Shown here: one piece after another, positions 27,194 through 34,941 of the stretch
How positions within the stretch are numbered: the first letter of the stretch is position 1
Layout: each line of letters starts with the position of its first letter
NCBI GenBank assembly: GCA_040389965.1
Contig: JAZJZF010000021.1
Coordinates: forward strand, 1 to 64,000
Reading direction: 5' to 3'
DNA length: 64,000 nt
Origin: UBA4416 sp040389965
GTDB taxonomy: Bacteria > Bacteroidota > Bacteroidia > B-17B0 > Aurantibacillaceae
Notes under the pieces: generated by a model
Told to the model about the DNA's origin: nothing
The model's database searches: none
What the model saw: only the letters and a program-made list of their open reading frames with translations
Translations under genes and position numbers: made by a program

Positions 27194-27223
27194 CAAATGT
27201 ATACGCTAATCCCTATTTGTCAA
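27194..27223 (-). promoter_or_regulatory. Promoter of the HU gene
   Basis: On the minus strand TTGACA is followed after 16 bases by TACATTTG, a perfect TAnnTTTG -7 element. The distance from TTG to TA is 19 bases, inside the usual Bacteroidota range. The HU start is 47 bp downstream of the -7 element. Confidence 0.7.
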
Positions 27224-27257
27224 GCGTTTTCATAAAAAAAATAGCATTTTTGTTTAT

Positions 27258-27412
27258 AAATAAGCCTTTTGTTAATAAGTATGGCTGTATCGCCCCCATA
27301 ATAAGGGTTTACAAACACCTCTTAGCTTATAATGGTTCATAGTATACGTTATAGGGTACCGACAAGTTAAGGTCTATTAGAAATAGCAGGTACAGGATTA
27401 TCACCTGCTTTT
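27258..27412 (+). ncRNA. Candidate structured RNA, possibly 6S-like
   Basis: About 155 bases without a coding frame run from a CATTTTTG -7-like element (27245-27252, with TTTG at 27216) to a perfect hairpin terminator at 27385-27416. The interior can fold into a long irregular rod: a 7-bp helix of TTAGCTT (27322-27328) with AAGTTAA (27364-27370) and inner pairing of GGT with ACC around an AUAG/UUAU hairpin. A separate CTATT-AGA-AATAG hairpin follows. A promoter, a terminator, no ORF and a rod-like fold suit a 6S RNA of the Bacteroidota type, but I cannot confirm the family by eye. Boundaries are estimates. Confidence 0.5.
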
Positions 27413-27416
27413 TTTA
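27385..27416 (+). terminator. Rho-independent terminator reading on the plus strand
   Basis: AGCAGGT / ACCTGCT (7 bp, 11-nt loop) followed by eight T. No plus-strand protein gene precedes it within the gap, which supports a non-coding transcript. It overlaps the last codons of the convergent membrane protein gene. Confidence 0.75.
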
Positions 27417-28528
27417 TTATTCTTATTATATATGTATTTCAAACTATCTTTCTTCACGAAATCAAGAAAATCCAATCGCTTACTATATCTGTTTACAGAA
27501 TTATACGATCGGTTGAACTTTTTGTCTATCTCATCCTGTTGATCAAATAATTTAAGAATTTCTTTTTTATAAGTGCTATCGTAATGATCAATTAAGATGT
27601 CGGCCTTTAATTCGTAGAGCTGTCGTTCGCTGATCATTGCAGGTGTAGCGTAGGTTAACACAGTGTCAATTAAAAATAGTTCATCATCATGATAAACATC
27701 CTTATGATATTTTAATGTGAGCATAATTAAGGAATCCATTTTTGCCAGGTACTCTTCTCGTCTTTTAAAAATCAAATGCCTTTTGGAAATCTCCGTATTT
27801 AAACGATCAAACCATATACGTTCGTTAAGCTCTTTGCTATCATATATAAAGATTTTCAACAATTGTGCATTTTCATTTTTGAGGTCTTTCAGTACAAAAA
27901 CAGAAGGGTACATATCTGTTATAGTTGATTTAAGAGACACGATTATTGTATCATCGAAGTTTTGGAATCTCAATAAACTATCATTATAACCAACAGACGA
28001 TTGTGCCCTGTTTAAATTAATGAGGTATGGTGCCCGCGGTACTATGGCTTCATAACCTTGCGTCAGCAAATAACGCCCTTCTATATACGCTTCCTTTTTT
28101 TTAGAGGTTGCCATAAAAGCAAATGCGCTGCAACATAGGATAACTGTCCTGGAGAAATATACCTGACGGTAATTACTCATCTGATATTTATAAGCAACTA
28201 TTAAAACAGGAAGACAAAAGAGATCTGTGTAATCAACAACCCTTTCGAATTGAAAACCACTGATACCCGAAAAAAAGTTTAGCAATCCATCACTGAAAGG
28301 AGATTTCCAGTAAATAAAGAAAACAGCCACAGCAAAAAAGATACTCTTTGAATGCGATTTTAGCAAGGCGGAAATAAAAAGAGGAAAAATAAACAGCCCT
28401 GCCACATCAGACAGCTTACCCGTAAGCGCATTATGAAAATGGTATTTGAAATAGAAATCGTTTAGGATTAAAACAAGTAAGCCAATTAAAAAACCGGGCG
28501 AGAGTAAACTATCTTTTCTATTTAGCAT
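27401..28528 (-). CDS. Unrecognised membrane protein with N-terminal TM domain
   Basis: A protein of 375 residues. The N-terminal half has about five transmembrane helices and a conserved-looking LTGKLSDVAGLFIFP segment near residues 35-50, a pattern I have seen in uncharacterised Bacteroidota membrane proteins. The C-terminal half (about 150-375) is soluble, charged and predicted helical, ending in a Lys/Asn-rich stretch. No catalytic motif is evident. It lies 44 bp downstream of fmt on the same strand. Confidence 0.7.
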   Translation of the reverse strand: MLNRKDSLLSPGFLIGLLVLILNDFYFKYHFHNALTGKLSDVAGLFIFPLFISALLKSHSKSIFFAVAVFFIYWKSPFSDGLLNFFSGISGFQFERVVDYTDLFCLPVLIVAYKYQMSNYRQVYFSRTVILCCSAFAFMATSKKKEAYIEGRYLLTQGYEAIVPRAPYLINLNRAQSSVGYNDSLLRFQNFDDTIIVSLKSTITDMYPSVFVLKDLKNENAQLLKIFIYDSKELNERIWFDRLNTEISKRHLIFKRREEYLAKMDSLIMLTLKYHKDVYHDDELFLIDTVLTYATPAMISERQLYELKADILIDHYDSTYKKEILKLFDQQDEIDKKFNRSYNSVNRYSKRLDFLDFVKKDSLKYIYNKNNKKSR

Positions 28529-28572
28529 CGTTTATTTATACCCTGCAAGATAAAAAGTAACCTACCCGGCTA

Positions 28573-29514
28573 TTAATTAAACTTAAGTTCGGGGTATAGT
28601 TTAAAGCCACGCAGGAATTCCTCCACCGACATGCGTTTTTTTCCTGCCATCTGCAGTTCTTTAATAATAATGAAACCATTGTTACAAGCTACTTTCAGAG
28701 ATGTTTTCCCGTCGCTCCATATATTACCAACCGGGAACTTGTGTTCAACTTCCTCCATGTCTGTTTTATAGATCTTTACGGCTATGGCTTGCCCGTTCTT
28801 ATCTATAAATTCGGTAAAGGCCGCCGGATAAGGAGAAAGACCGCGAATTAAATTATATATTTTTTGGGCAGGTTCATCCCAGTTTATCTTACAGGTTTCT
28901 TTAAACAGTTTTGGTGCATGAATACTTTGGGTATCATCCTGCGGTTTTAATTCGTATTGGCCATTTTCGATTGCCCGCACCGTTTTTAAAATGGTTTCGG
29001 CTCCCAGCTGCATTAAAGTATCATGCAGTTCGCCCGCAGTGGTTGTTTTGCTAATTGGTGTTTTAGCCTGAAATAACATATTACCGGTATCTATTTCATG
29101 CTTCAATTTAAAACTGGTAACACCACTTTCTGTTTCGCCATTTATAATAGCCCAGTTAATGGGTGCAGCACCTCTGTATTTTGGTAACAAAGAACCGTGA
29201 AGATTGTACGTACCCAATGGCGGCATATTCCATACAATTTCAGGCAACATTCTAAAAGCTACTACAATTTGTAAATCGGCATTCAGTGCTTTCAATTCAT
29301 TTACAAAAGCTTCGTCTTTTAATTTTTCGGGTTGTAATATTCTGAGTCCTTTTTCAAGGGCGTATTTTTTAACGGCCGACTGTTGCAGCTGTTGTCCACG
29401 TCCTGCGGGCTTATCGGGTACAGTTACTACTCCTACTATATTATAATGCTGTTGTATCAATATATCTAAACTTGCTACGGCAAATTCGGGCGTACCCATA
29501 AAAACTATCTTCAT
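28573..29514 (-). CDS. fmt: Methionyl-tRNA formyltransferase
   Basis: A protein of 313 residues that formylates initiator Met-tRNA using 10-formyl-THF. Catalytic residues fit: N104 and H106 in YNLHGSLLPKYRGAAPINWA and D142 in KHEIDTGNML. The C-terminal OB-like domain starts near residue 205 and ends MSVEEFLRGFKLYPELKF. Length is normal. Confidence 0.96.
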   Translation of the reverse strand: MKIVFMGTPEFAVASLDILIQQHYNIVGVVTVPDKPAGRGQQLQQSAVKKYALEKGLRILQPEKLKDEAFVNELKALNADLQIVVAFRMLPEIVWNMPPLGTYNLHGSLLPKYRGAAPINWAIINGETESGVTSFKLKHEIDTGNMLFQAKTPISKTTTAGELHDTLMQLGAETILKTVRAIENGQYELKPQDDTQSIHAPKLFKETCKINWDEPAQKIYNLIRGLSPYPAAFTEFIDKNGQAIAVKIYKTDMEEVEHKFPVGNIWSDGKTSLKVACNNGFIIIKELQMAGKKRMSVEEFLRGFKLYPELKFN

Positions 29515-29623
29515 ACTTAATTCCTGTTTAACGGGATAAAGTTAAAATCTTAAAGCCAATTAATTAACTTTTATCAAAACTTTGTTACTGGTAAACTCCT
29601 AAAAAATACATAACTTGCGTATC

Positions 29624-30304
29624 ATGAAAGTATTACTGGTAGAAGACGATACAACGCTCAATCAAAATATTAAAGAATATTTATTGCAGGAACAGTTTGA
29701 GATTGAAGTCGTATTTGACGGGCAAATAGCGGCAAAAGTGATGAAAAAAACAACTTTTGACTGTGTTATACTGGATATTAATTTACCTTTTAAAAACGGA
29801 TACGAGCTTTGTAAAGAGTTCAGAATATATAATAAATCAACGCCCGTACTTATGCTTACTGCTTTTGATGAGCTTGAAGACAAGGTAAACGGCTTTGATT
29901 GCGGTGCCGACGATTATTTAACCAAGCCTTTCTATATGAAAGAACTGGCCATGAGGATACGTTCGTTGATTAAACGCAATAACAACGTTACAGGCCTTGA
30001 AACTTCTGAAAATATTACGGTGGAAGATATTGTGATCAATCAGAAAACAAAAACCGTTAAAAGAAATAATATCGAAATTACGTTAACACCAAGAGAATAT
30101 CAGATCTTATTAAAACTGGCTTTGGCTAAAGGGGAATTAGTAGATAAACAGGAATTGGTAAAAGAAATATGGGGTGGATCGTTTGACGCCAATACCAATA
30201 CAATTGAGGTATATATTAACTTTCTGAGAAAAAAAATTGATAAGCCTTTCGAAAAACAATTGATCAAAACAAAAATCGGTTACGGTTATTATTTGAACCT
30301 ATGA
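29624..30304 (+). CDS. OmpR/PhoB-type response regulator
   Basis: A protein of 226 residues starting at ATG 29624 (a TTG nine bases earlier is less likely). The receiver domain has acidic residues E7-D9, the phospho-acceptor D51 in VILDINLP and the LTKPF lysine near residue 101. A C-terminal winged helix (about 130-225) includes LTPREYQILLKLA and TNTIEVYINFLRKKID. It overlaps the histidine kinase start (ATGA), so the two form a two-component pair. The metal-type RND efflux operon nearby, with phased repeats upstream, is a likely target. Confidence 0.93.
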   Translation: MKVLLVEDDTTLNQNIKEYLLQEQFEIEVVFDGQIAAKVMKKTTFDCVILDINLPFKNGYELCKEFRIYNKSTPVLMLTAFDELEDKVNGFDCGADDYLTKPFYMKELAMRIRSLIKRNNNVTGLETSENITVEDIVINQKTKTVKRNNIEITLTPREYQILLKLALAKGELVDKQELVKEIWGGSFDANTNTIEVYINFLRKKIDKPFEKQLIKTKIGYGYYLNL

Positions 30305-31665
30305 GTATACGGAGTAAAATTTTATTATACTTTTCTACGTTGTCCATAACGTTTGTTGGTATTGCCTTTATTATTATTTATTCTCTTTTTTCAAATTACA
30401 GAACCCAGGAATTTGTTCAGCGCATTAAAGAGAAGACTATTACTACTGTCAAATTTTTGGTTGAAATAGAGCAGATAGACCATAACCTGTTGCAAACGAT
30501 GGATGAGTATACCATTAATAGTTTGTATAAAGAAAAAGTACTGATCTTCGACAGTAGTAAAAAATTAATTTATACGAGTGTAGATGATACAAAAATTAAA
30601 TACCAGGAATCGATACTCGACGATTTGAGCGCTACTAATAATTTAATTGAAACAACTGAGGAGAACTATGATGTGGTTGGCGTATGTTTCAGGTTCGGAA
30701 ATGTTAATTACTATGGCATTTCAAAGGCTTACGATGAATTTGGCCTCGATAAATTAACATATCTTAAATCTATTTTCATCGTCATCTTTATCAGCTTTAC
30801 CTCTATTATTTTAATTACTTCTTACCTTATTTCGAAACAAATTACGCAGCCTATTAATTTAATGACAGAAGAGCTCAAAAAAATAAACATGGACTCTCAA
30901 AATAATTTGCTTTCTATTCCTAAAGGTAAAGATGAAATTAATGTATTGGCATCCCGTTTTAATGAATTGATGAACCGGTTAAATGATGCCTTCTCCTTTC
31001 AAAAGCATGCTATTCACCATATTTCTCATGAGTTAAAAACACCCATTGCCGTTTTGGTTTCCAATTTCGAAAAAATGGAGAAAGAAACAAATTTAGAATT
31101 GTTACAACATCAGATCAAAAACCAGAAGGAAGACACCAAAAATTTAAGTGATATTATCAATGCCCTACTCGAAATATCGAAAGTGGAAACGGGTAATAAA
31201 CTGGAAACTGAAAAAGTAAGGATCGATGAACTTATTTTTGATGCGGTTGACGAGTTAAAGCGACTGTACGAGGAATTTACCTTTGAAATAGAGCTCGACG
31301 AGAGCATTTCGAACGAAGAGTACCTTTTAGTAAATGGTAATCAGAAACTGATTCGCCTGGCTATTATGAATTTGGCTAATAACTGCATTCGTTACAGCGA
31401 TAATAAAAAAGCAAAATTTCTGATTTATGTTAAAGATAAATTGTTGCATATAGATGTGATCAATTCCGGCAAGGTGATTAACGATCAGGAAAAACAATTC
31501 TTATTTCAACATTTTTTCAGAGGAGAAAACAGTAAAGAAAAAAGGGGCTTTGGTTTAGGTTTGGTATTGATCAATAAAATTGTGTTGCTGCACCAAGGGC
31601 ATATTAGCTATTCTTCAGAAAACAATACAAATACCTTTACACTTAATTTTCCGCATCAGGACTAG
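30301..31665 (+). CDS. Sensor histidine kinase (HAMP, HisKA, HATPase)
   Basis: A protein of 454 residues. Transmembrane helices at about 8-30 and 155-177 flank a periplasmic sensor region of about 120 residues. A HAMP domain (about 178-232) follows, then HisKA with HHISHELKTPIAVL (phospho-acceptor about H243), an N-box NLANNCIRY and a G-box GFGLGLVLINKI. The layout resembles CusS-like metal sensors, though no metal ligands are identified. It is translationally coupled to the response regulator by a 4-base overlap. Confidence 0.93.
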   Translation: MSIRSKILLYFSTLSITFVGIAFIIIYSLFSNYRTQEFVQRIKEKTITTVKFLVEIEQIDHNLLQTMDEYTINSLYKEKVLIFDSSKKLIYTSVDDTKIKYQESILDDLSATNNLIETTEENYDVVGVCFRFGNVNYYGISKAYDEFGLDKLTYLKSIFIVIFISFTSIILITSYLISKQITQPINLMTEELKKINMDSQNNLLSIPKGKDEINVLASRFNELMNRLNDAFSFQKHAIHHISHELKTPIAVLVSNFEKMEKETNLELLQHQIKNQKEDTKNLSDIINALLEISKVETGNKLETEKVRIDELIFDAVDELKRLYEEFTFEIELDESISNEEYLLVNGNQKLIRLAIMNLANNCIRYSDNKKAKFLIYVKDKLLHIDVINSGKVINDQEKQFLFQHFFRGENSKEKRGFGLGLVLINKIVLLHQGHISYSSENNTNTFTLNFPHQD

Positions 31666-31666
31666 C

Positions 31667-32377
31667 CTAATCATCATCCATCATTTTCCGGAACTTATAA
31701 TTAATGGTAACGCCATACACAAAAAGATCGCTGTTACTGTTTTTACGGTTAAATGTTGATTGCAAAAGAAAAAAAGCATCTACACTTAATTGTTTTGTAA
31801 ACTTATGATTAACGCCCAGGTATAGCCTGTTTCTTTTAAGATCAACATCCGGAATAAATAAAGTTGTCATGAGTTCATCTGCAATATAAACCCTGTCTTT
31901 TCTTGTCAGTCTTCTGTTTAACGTTAGCTTCTCTCTGGCATCTGTTCTTGAATAAGGTTTATAGCCTTGGTCAATGATAAAAAAACTGGAGGTATGCTGA
32001 AAAATAATGCGGTTACTGAAATACCAGTAATTATTAATATTGATCTTATTATTAATGGACGTATAATACTGATGATATGTTCTGAAATATCCATCAGACA
32101 CTTTCGACGGAGAATAGACATAATTGAGTGATATGGAAAAATTAGGTTTAAAATTGTAATACAAACCAGCGTCTACATAATACGATTTTAGCAAAGTCAT
32201 ATTCTCGGTGGCCCTTACCCTTCCCATAATACGATAAGATAACTTATCAGAGATTTTTTGCTTAATCGCTAAGCCAAGCCATCCTGACATATCGGTTGCA
32301 CGGTTTTGAGCATGAATAGCACCTACAAGGCATATTAAAATTATACTTATTCCTGTTTTTTTAAGCCGGCGCACCAT
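31667..32377 (-). CDS. DUF2490-type outer-membrane beta-barrel protein
   Basis: A protein of 236 residues starting at MVRRLKKTGISIILICLVGA, a signal peptide ending in AQ. The rest is alternating aromatic/polar beta-strands typical of a small barrel, with a C-terminal VYGVTINYKF strand ending in a charged tail. The family matches DUF2490 in pattern. It is convergent with the histidine kinase (1-bp gap) and divergent from the efflux operon. The operator-like repeats lie in the region shared with that operon. Confidence 0.75.
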   Translation of the reverse strand: MVRRLKKTGISIILICLVGAIHAQNRATDMSGWLGLAIKQKISDKLSYRIMGRVRATENMTLLKSYYVDAGLYYNFKPNFSISLNYVYSPSKVSDGYFRTYHQYYTSINNKININNYWYFSNRIIFQHTSSFFIIDQGYKPYSRTDAREKLTLNRRLTRKDRVYIADELMTTLFIPDVDLKRNRLYLGVNHKFTKQLSVDAFFLLQSTFNRKNSNSDLFVYGVTINYKFRKMMDDD

Positions 32378-32411
32378 ATTACAAATTAAAGAAACAGAAA
32401 CGATTATCACT

Positions 32412-32454
32412 CATTTTAAGGTAAATTTTATACATTTTAAGGTCATTTTAAGGT
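32412..32454. promoter_or_regulatory. Three phased direct repeats, likely response-regulator operator
   Basis: CATTTTAAGGT occurs exactly at 32412-32422, 32433-32443 and 32444-32454. The starts are 21 and 11 bases apart, about two turns and one turn of the helix, so all three face the same side. OmpR-family regulators bind such direct repeats. The set lies between the divergent DUF2490 gene and the TolC gene, 33 bp before the latter, with a GAATTTTG -7-like element at 32464-32471. The OmpR-type gene 2 kb away is the obvious candidate binder. Confidence 0.65.
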
Positions 32455-32487
32455 CAAAAATTAGAATTTTGAAGCGAAATTTAATTG

Positions 32488-33762
32488 ATGATGAATATGA
32501 AAGTGATATCTGCCAAAACTTTGTGGATAATAATCGTTTGTTTAGGTTCAGGTGTTTTAAACCTCAAAGCGGCAGATACACTAAAGATAAGCATAAAACA
32601 GGCTGATAGCCTGTTCTTAAAAAATAATTTTGATCTATTGGCCGCAGCCATGAATATTGATGCACAAAAAGCTCAGATCATTCAGGCCAAATTATACCCT
32701 AACCCAATATTTACAGCCGATGTAAATGCTTATGATCCTGAGCATTCACAGGCATTTCACGTTAACAATTCGGGGCAAAAAGCATTTCAGTTAGAGCAGC
32801 TTATTTTGTTGGGAGGAAAACGCAAAGCGCAAATTGATCTGGCCAAAACCAACGCAAAGATTTCTGAACTGGAATTTCAACAAATGGTAAGCCGGTTAAA
32901 ATTCCAACTTCATAGCGGTATGTACTTTTTGAGCCAGCAATATGTGCTGATCAACAAATACAATAAACAACTGAACTTGTTGGATACCATTTTAGCGGCT
33001 TATGATGTACAAGCCAAAAAAGGAAACATTGCTTTAAAAGATGTGGTAAGGTTAAAGGGATTTTATTTGAACCTAAATAATGAAAGAGCCGAGCTCCTTA
33101 AAAATTATTTTGAAGAACTTTCCAATGTTCAAACTATTCTGCAAACTAACCAGGTCGTATTCCCAATAGTTTCTGTAAAAGACTTTTCTGCTTTTATAAA
33201 ACCTGTAAACCTCGACGACCTAAACAACACCGCTCTCCAGAACAGAAGCGATTACCTGATAACGCAGCAGGATAAAGTATTTGCCGAACAGTATTTTAAA
33301 TACCAAAAGAAGTTAGCTGTTCCCGACATTAATTTATTTACGTCTTACGACCAGCGTGGCGGTGCATTTCACAACCAGGTAAATGTTGGCTTGAGTATTC
33401 CGTTACCCGTGTGGAACAGAAACCAGGGAAATATTAAGACAGCAAATTACCAGATCAAACAAAGAGAATATGATGCGGAAAGTTTGAAAAACAGGTTAAT
33501 GGCCGACGTTTATAATTACTATTCATTGTATAACCAATCTGTTATTGAATTTCAGAAAACCGATAAATTGTATAACGAAGATTTTGAAGTGTCTTTTAAA
33601 GGTATCTCAGAAAATTTCAGAAAAGGAAACGTCAGTATCCTTGAGTTTGTTGATTTCTTTGAAGCGTACAACAATGCACTCACAGAGATTTCAAGGGTAA
33701 AAGTGCAATTAAACACCTCTGCCGAGCAATTAAATTTAACTACCGGAAAAGAAATTTTCTAA
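32488..33762 (+). CDS. TolC-family outer-membrane efflux protein
   Basis: A protein of 424 residues from the first of three clustered ATGs. The signal peptide ends near LNLKAA. The family pattern is visible as two OEP repeats with long helices: IKQADSLFLKNNFDLLAAAMNIDAQKAQI opens repeat one and LQNRSDYLITQQDKVFAEQYFKYQKKLAVPDI repeat two. Short strands include PLPVWNRNQGNIKTA. It is the outer-membrane channel of a tripartite exporter and is the first gene of the operon with the adaptor and RND pump. Confidence 0.92.
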   Translation: MMNMKVISAKTLWIIIVCLGSGVLNLKAADTLKISIKQADSLFLKNNFDLLAAAMNIDAQKAQIIQAKLYPNPIFTADVNAYDPEHSQAFHVNNSGQKAFQLEQLILLGGKRKAQIDLAKTNAKISELEFQQMVSRLKFQLHSGMYFLSQQYVLINKYNKQLNLLDTILAAYDVQAKKGNIALKDVVRLKGFYLNLNNERAELLKNYFEELSNVQTILQTNQVVFPIVSVKDFSAFIKPVNLDDLNNTALQNRSDYLITQQDKVFAEQYFKYQKKLAVPDINLFTSYDQRGGAFHNQVNVGLSIPLPVWNRNQGNIKTANYQIKQREYDAESLKNRLMADVYNYYSLYNQSVIEFQKTDKLYNEDFEVSFKGISENFRKGNVSILEFVDFFEAYNNALTEISRVKVQLNTSAEQLNLTTGKEIF

Positions 33763-33791
33763 AAACTTTATTAATAATAATACTATTCTAT

Positions 33792-34874
33792 ATGAAATAT
33801 TCCATTTTAGCTCTCTTACCTACTCTGTTTATTCTTAACTCCTGCCATAATAAGGAAGAAGCATCCGAAACGGCTACTGCCTTTAGTATGAGCGATACCA
33901 TGATGGCAAAATGTGAGTTTTATACTGCCGGTTTGCAGGATGTAAGAAATGAATTAAGACTCTTCGGGAAAATAGAACCCGATAATAACAAACAGGCTCA
34001 GGTATATTCTATCGTAGGTGGTAACGTCATGAAAATTAACGTTGAATTGGGCGATTATGTAAATAAGGGACAGGTACTCGCAACTGTACGAAGCGGTGAG
34101 GTGGCTGAGTTTCAAAAAGAAAAACTGGATGCAAAGAGCGACGTTGCTGTTGAAGAAAAAAATCTTCAGGTAGCAAAAGACATGTTCGCCGGAAAATTAG
34201 CTACCGAAAAAGATGTATTGGCTGCTGAAAAACAATTGGAAAAAGCAAAGGCTGAACTCTCCCGTATTACTGAAATTTACGGCATTTACAATTTACAAAG
34301 TGGTTCTGTGTTTGAGATCACTGCCCCTATCAGCGGCTTTATTGTTCAAAAAGATATCAATCAGAATGAGCAGTTAAGAGCAGATAATTCGAGCGTTTTA
34401 TTCTCTATTGCTGAGATCAACGAAGTATGGGCAATTGCCAATGTGAATGAAAGTGATATTTCTAAAGTGCAGATCAATTATGATGCAGAGGTTACAACCC
34501 TGAGTTTTCCTGATGAAAAATACCTTGGTAAGATCGATAAAATATTTAATGCTATTGATCCTGAAACAAAAGCCATGAAAGTACGTGTACGTATTCCTAA
34601 CTCCTCTTTAAAATTAAAACCGGAGATGAATGCAACCGTAACGGTACGTTACCTGGAAGATAGAAAACTGGTAGCTGTGCCGGCCTCTTCTGTTATTTTT
34701 GATAAAAGCAAAGACTGGGTAATGGTATTTAAAGACCGCAATAATATTGAAACCCGAAAAGTGCACGTGTATAGCCAGGTTGGCGACGTTGCCTATATTA
34801 AAGATGGAATTAAAGAAGGAGAAAAAGTTATCTCTAAAAATGGCATTTTAATTTATGATGCATTAAACGATTAA
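33792..34874 (+). CDS. RND efflux periplasmic adaptor (HlyD/CusB-like lipoprotein)
   Basis: A protein of 360 residues. The lipoprotein signal MKYSILALLPTLFILNSC has its cysteine at residue 18. Biotinyl-lipoyl-like segments VGGNVMKINVELGDYVNKGQVLATV and EITAPISGFIVQKDINQNEQL flank a helical hairpin (about 110-155). A beta-barrel and membrane-proximal domain follow (EVTTLSFPDEKYLGKIDKIF and the tail). It bridges the TolC channel and the RND pump. It lies 29 bp after the TolC gene. Confidence 0.92.
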   Translation: MKYSILALLPTLFILNSCHNKEEASETATAFSMSDTMMAKCEFYTAGLQDVRNELRLFGKIEPDNNKQAQVYSIVGGNVMKINVELGDYVNKGQVLATVRSGEVAEFQKEKLDAKSDVAVEEKNLQVAKDMFAGKLATEKDVLAAEKQLEKAKAELSRITEIYGIYNLQSGSVFEITAPISGFIVQKDINQNEQLRADNSSVLFSIAEINEVWAIANVNESDISKVQINYDAEVTTLSFPDEKYLGKIDKIFNAIDPETKAMKVRVRIPNSSLKLKPEMNATVTVRYLEDRKLVAVPASSVIFDKSKDWVMVFKDRNNIETRKVHVYSQVGDVAYIKDGIKEGEKVISKNGILIYDALND

Positions 34875-34941
34875 TAGTTTAACTTCTTCTCATTATCATT
34901 TAACAGGCACTTTTTAGGATAAGTGTACAAAAAACAGACTC

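Noticed and set aside
27258..27416. SRP RNA or tmRNA for the candidate ncRNA
   Set aside because: The GGAA-type apical loop motif of SRP RNA and the tRNA-like ends and tag frame of tmRNA are absent, and the length does not suit tmRNA.
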